From Dehalococcoidia bacterium (lineage in GTDB: Bacteria; Chloroflexota; Dehalococcoidia; GIF9; UBA5629): a stretch of DNA of 7,682 nt. The stretch spans positions 1-7,682 of the forward strand of contig DNCV01000083.1 of NCBI GenBank assembly GCA_003484395.1, in the 5' to 3' direction. Under the pieces are notes generated by a model, which worked only from the letters and a program-made list of their open reading frames with translations, made no database searches and was not told where the DNA came from. Shown here piece by piece: positions 5,191 through 7,682 of this stretch. The translations under genes and the position numbers were made by a program. Each line of letters opens with the position of its first letter. The stretch's first letter is position 1.

Positions 5191-5562
5191 TTATATTCCC
5201 GTATTCTGAACATTGATATGTCCACATCGTAGGCAACGATCGGTTACTGGATCAACTGCGGATCCACACATATGACATGGTGTGCCGATCTGTTTTCCGC
5301 AAACAGTGCAGAACCGTTGTCCGACGGTTCCTTTTGCGCCGCAGCTGGCGCAGAGAATCTCAGCTTGTATTCCTTCCACTTTATGTTGCATTTTGCCGAA
5401 TCGTCCTGGCCCAACAAGCGCGGCACAATGTGGGCAGAATCGCGAATCCGGCGGTACGAGATTACCGCATGATCGACAGAGGCTGCCCAGCCGTGAGCCG
5501 CAGGTTGTGCAGAATCGGTGAGACGCTTCATTTTGTGTTCCGCAGCTTGTACAGTTGATCAT
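5191..5562 (-). CDS. Zinc-ribbon protein with four ribbons in two duplicated halves (123 aa)
   Basis: A small, probably cytoplasmic protein consisting almost wholly of zinc ribbons. Sixteen cysteines in eight CxxC knuckles (C4/7, C18/21, C29/32, C43/46, C71/74, C85/88, C96/99, C110/113) make two double-zinc-ribbon units. The two halves, about 1-50 and 68-118, align throughout with identical spacing, for example RFCTTCGSRLG against RFCTVCGKQIG, so the gene arose by internal duplication. Double zinc ribbons occur as protein-interaction modules and rubredoxin-like metal folds; no catalytic domain is attached here and no specific function can be named. The ATG at 5562 is the only usual start after an in-frame TAG, and no clear Shine-Dalgarno precedes it. 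A promoter lies upstream in the gap after serS, and the next gene starts 102 bp downstream, so this looks like the first gene of the accessory cluster. Confidence 0.85.
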   Translation of the reverse strand: MINCTSCGTQNEASHRFCTTCGSRLGSLCRSCGNLVPPDSRFCPHCAALVGPGRFGKMQHKVEGIQAEILCASCGAKGTVGQRFCTVCGKQIGTPCHMCGSAVDPVTDRCLRCGHINVQNTGI

Positions 5563-5603
5563 ATTTTTAATACACCGGTACTATTCTAGCATATATGAGT
5601 GTG

Positions 5604-5632
5604 ATTATACGTTTGTATTATATGATACACAA
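5604..5632 (-). promoter_or_regulatory. Candidate promoter for the zinc-ribbon/thioredoxin cluster
   Basis: On the minus strand TTGTGT (5632-5627) lies 17 bp ahead of a perfect TATAAT (5609-5604), 41 bp before the ATG at 5562. A second TATAAT (5622-5617) has only a poor -35. The -35 is weak (3 of 6), so regulation or an extended contact would be needed. An inverted repeat GTTTGT/ACAAAC (5611-5616 and 5629-5634) overlaps the -35 and spacer and could be an operator. The 143-bp gap after serS fits a separate transcription start. Confidence 0.45.
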
Positions 5633-5661
5633 ACAGACTGCATAATGAAAGCAATGGTGTC

Positions 5662-5674
5662 CATCACAGTGATG
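5662..5674. promoter_or_regulatory. 13-bp palindrome downstream of serS
   Basis: CATCAC A GTGATG is a perfect 6-bp inverted repeat with a 1-bp centre, 30 bp upstream of the -35 of the cluster promoter. The 10-mer CCATCACAGT containing its left arm (5661-5670) recurs exactly in the hairpin ahead of the 122-aa zinc-ribbon gene (5123-5132). A shared operator is possible. It lacks the T-run of a terminator. Confidence 0.4.
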
Positions 5675-5706
5675 CAGACAGAAAATAAACGTGTTGCAGA
5701 AAGCGT

Positions 5707-6972
5707 TTAAGGCTTGGTGATCATATCGGCGCGCATATACGGTTTGAGAACGTCGGGTACTGCAATGCTTCCGTCTTCCCGCTGATAGTTTTCCATGAGT
5801 GCGATGACAACACGGGGCAGCGCTAATCCGGAGCCGTTGAGTGTATGGACATATTGCGGTTTCGATTTACTATCAGGACGGTATCTGATGTTTGCCCGGC
5901 GCGCCTGAAAATCCCAGCAGTTGCTGCATGAGCTTACTTCAAGCCACTCTTCGCATCCCGGCGCCCACATTTCAATATCATAGGATTTCACTGAGGCGAA
6001 GCCGATATCGCCGGTGCAGAGTTGTATGACGCGGTACGGCAATTCAAGCTTGCGGCAGACATCTTCGGCTGCTGCCAACAGTGATTCCAATTCCTGCATC
6101 GATGTCTCTGCAGTGGTGAATTTATACAATTCAACTTTATCAAATTGATGCCCGCGCTTGATGCCTCGTGTATCTTTCCCTGCCGCCATCTTCTCCCGGC
6201 GAAAGCAGGCGGTGTGAGCGACATAATAAATGGGCAGTTGCTCTGCAGATAGTATCTCATCGCGATGCATATTGGTCAACGGCACCTCAGCCGTGGGTAC
6301 AAACCAGTAATCCTCTTCTGCATCGTGGTAGAGGTTATCGGCGAATTTGGGCAGGTTGCTTGATCCCACGAGACATTCACGCTTGACCATAAATGGCGGA
6401 TAAATCTCGGTGTAGCCGTGCTCTCTGATATGGAGGTCGAGCATAAACATGATCAATGCTCTCTGGAGGAGAGCGCCCATACCTTTGAGCACATAAAATC
6501 GCGTGCCCGAAAGTTTGACGCCCCGTTCAAAATCGATGATATTAAGTCGCTCACCGAGCTCCCAGTGAGGCAGCGCCTTGAACGAAAACTGTTTTTTCCC
6601 ACCCCAGGTGCGAATGGTTGGATTGTCGCTGGAGTCTTTGCCTACCGGCACATCGGCATGAGGGATATTCGGTATTCTGAGGAGAAGATCCTTCAGAGCC
6701 GATTCGATATTGTTCGATTCCGCTTCAAGCGCCGATATCTGATCTCCGATCTTGCGCATGTCCGCCATGAGTTCCGGCGGCTTCTCTTTCATTTTGCCGA
6801 TTTCTTTGCTGACCTCATTCCGTCGTGCGCGAAGTGATTCCATTTCGTGGATAAGCTCACGATGTTTTTCATCGAGCTTCAGTATCTCATCGATCGAGAT
6901 CGTTTCGCCGCGATTTTTAAAGGCCTGCCGTACCATGTCAGGATTATCGCGAATGAGTTTGATATCTAACAT
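5707..6972 (-). CDS. serS: Seryl-tRNA synthetase (serine--tRNA ligase)
   Basis: Charges tRNA-Ser, and tRNA-Sec where present, with serine in two ATP-dependent steps in the cytoplasm. The 421-aa length is normal. Residues 1-105 form the N-terminal antiparallel coiled coil that grips the long variable arm of tRNA-Ser. The class II catalytic domain follows: motif 1 around 155-180 (GTRFYVLKG), the serine-site TAEVPLTN (227-234), motif 2 starting FRRE (257-260) with DTRG..RGHQFDKVE, then CSNCWDFQARRANIRYR (349-365), and motif 3 NGSGLALPR (379-387). All expected signature elements are present. CSNC has a second Cys (352) where many homologues have Phe or another residue; I attach no function to it. 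The ATG at 6972 begins 20 bp after the lysS stop, so the two form an operon; a weak GGAT-type ribosome site precedes it. Identification is firm. Confidence 0.97.
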   Translation of the reverse strand: MLDIKLIRDNPDMVRQAFKNRGETISIDEILKLDEKHRELIHEMESLRARRNEVSKEIGKMKEKPPELMADMRKIGDQISALEAESNNIESALKDLLLRIPNIPHADVPVGKDSSDNPTIRTWGGKKQFSFKALPHWELGERLNIIDFERGVKLSGTRFYVLKGMGALLQRALIMFMLDLHIREHGYTEIYPPFMVKRECLVGSSNLPKFADNLYHDAEEDYWFVPTAEVPLTNMHRDEILSAEQLPIYYVAHTACFRREKMAAGKDTRGIKRGHQFDKVELYKFTTAETSMQELESLLAAAEDVCRKLELPYRVIQLCTGDIGFASVKSYDIEMWAPGCEEWLEVSSCSNCWDFQARRANIRYRPDSKSKPQYVHTLNGSGLALPRVVIALMENYQREDGSIAVPDVLKPYMRADMITKP

Positions 6973-6992
6973 TATGTTATATCCTGTCCTGA

Positions 6993-7682
6993 TTATTCCT
7001 TTGTTTTCAACTGTGGGAACAGAATAACCTCTCTGATCGATTGCTTATCGGTGAGCATCATTACCAATCTGTCTATGCCGACGCCAAGACCGCCTGTCGG
7101 CGGCATACCATACTCTAACGCAAGAACGAAGTCGTCGTCAATAACTTCCTCTTCTCCATCCGCAGCTTTACCCAGGTCCCGCGCCTGGTCTTTGAATCGT
7201 TCCTCCTGTTCCACCGGATTATTCAGCTCGGTGAATGAATTTGCCACCTCGATACCGCCGATGAATGCCTCGAATCGTTCCACAAGATGGGCATCGTCTC
7301 GCTTTCTCTTCGCCAGGGGAGACATCTCGATGGGATAATCGTAGAGAAAAGTCGGCTGAATCAATTTCGGCTCGACATAGGTGGAGACAAGCTCATCGAT
7401 AAGCCTGCCGCGATCCTTTGTCATATCGACGTCCATATTCATTTCTCTCATTTTCTGACGGAGGGAATCGATGTCCGGATAGTCGTCAAAATCGATGCCG
7501 CAGCCTTTACGTATCGCATCACGGAGAGTTATCCGTTTCCACGGTGGAGCGAGATTTATTTTTTGATCACCGTAGGGTATCGTCATTGTGCCGATAACCC
7601 GCTGTGCGACGGTGGCGAACATATCTTCTGTGAGGCGCATCATATCATGATAATCGGCATAGGCCTGATAGCATTCCATCAT
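6993..7682 (-). CDS. lysS: Lysyl-tRNA synthetase, class II, C-terminal part (cut by window edge)
   Basis: The last 229 residues of a bacterial class II LysRS, which attaches lysine to tRNA-Lys in the cytoplasm; the full enzyme is usually about 500 aa. The N-terminal anticodon-binding OB fold and motifs 1 and 2 lie beyond the right edge. The first visible residues, MMECYQAYADYHDMM, match the internal family segment just after motif 2, so the leading Met is not the start. Visible landmarks are LIQPTFLYDYPIEMSPLAK (107-125), the substrate-site segment RFEAFIGGIEVANSFTELN (136-154) and motif 3 GMPPTGGLGVGIDR (192-205), followed by the conserved IREVILFPQL end. The stop TAA at 6995-6993 lies 20 bp ahead of serS, so the two synthetase genes are probably co-transcribed. 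Identification is firm. Confidence 0.96.
   Translation of the reverse strand: MMECYQAYADYHDMMRLTEDMFATVAQRVIGTMTIPYGDQKINLAPPWKRITLRDAIRKGCGIDFDDYPDIDSLRQKMREMNMDVDMTKDRGRLIDELVSTYVEPKLIQPTFLYDYPIEMSPLAKRKRDDAHLVERFEAFIGGIEVANSFTELNNPVEQEERFKDQARDLGKAADGEEEVIDDDFVLALEYGMPPTGGLGVGIDRLVMMLTDKQSIREVILFPQLKTKE

Noticed and set aside
6418..6837. Long plus-strand frame (139 codons) opposite serS, and similar frames opposite the other genes
   Set aside because: These are antisense shadows of conserved minus-strand genes, with no ribosome sites and no recognisable protein features.

Overview
This window carries one leftward (minus-strand) block of bacterial genes and a gene-poor left end. It enters in the C-terminal part of a bacterial class II lysyl-tRNA synthetase (lysS, cut by the right edge). 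A complete seryl-tRNA synthetase (serS) follows 20 bp later. Four accessory genes then run in the same direction: a protein made only of zinc ribbons (123 aa), a second zinc-ribbon protein (122 aa), and two large single-pass membrane proteins. The first membrane protein has four N-terminal zinc ribbons, a Met/Pro/Gln-rich linker, a membrane helix, three fibronectin type III (FN3) domains and a C-terminal TlpA/ResA-like thioredoxin with WCGPC. The second has an N-terminal coiled coil, a membrane helix, a degenerate redoxin domain, two FN3 domains and a C-terminal TlpA-like domain with CRSC.

The organism is a bacterium of middling GC content. Bacterial-type lysS and serS, FN3 repeats of the 'TDE..T.QVEYG' kind and many double-zinc-ribbon proteins would fit an uncultured lineage such as Chloroflexota, but this is a low-confidence guess because no taxonomic marker can be compared here.

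How the accessory genes may work together is inference. Positive charge just before each membrane helix puts the N-termini inside the cell and the FN3 and thioredoxin parts outside. Each large protein would then join a cytoplasmic module (zinc ribbons or coiled coil) to an extracytoplasmic thiol-redox module held off the membrane by FN3 spacers. The 122-aa protein matches, cysteine for cysteine, the first three ribbons of the large zinc-ribbon membrane protein, so it looks like a soluble paralogue of that cytoplasmic head. That match also shows that the large gene begins upstream of its first usual start codon (a TTG), probably at an ATT placed 5 nt after a good Shine-Dalgarno sequence.

Positions 1-569 hold no intact gene. 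They contain a 48-bp near-perfect palindrome with an embedded minus-strand promoter and a strong ribosome site leading into a 13-codon reading frame, the last 27 or so codons of an OmpR/PhoB-type response regulator on the plus strand (a remnant), and short direct repeats spaced like response-regulator boxes. This part looks like a site of past rearrangement.
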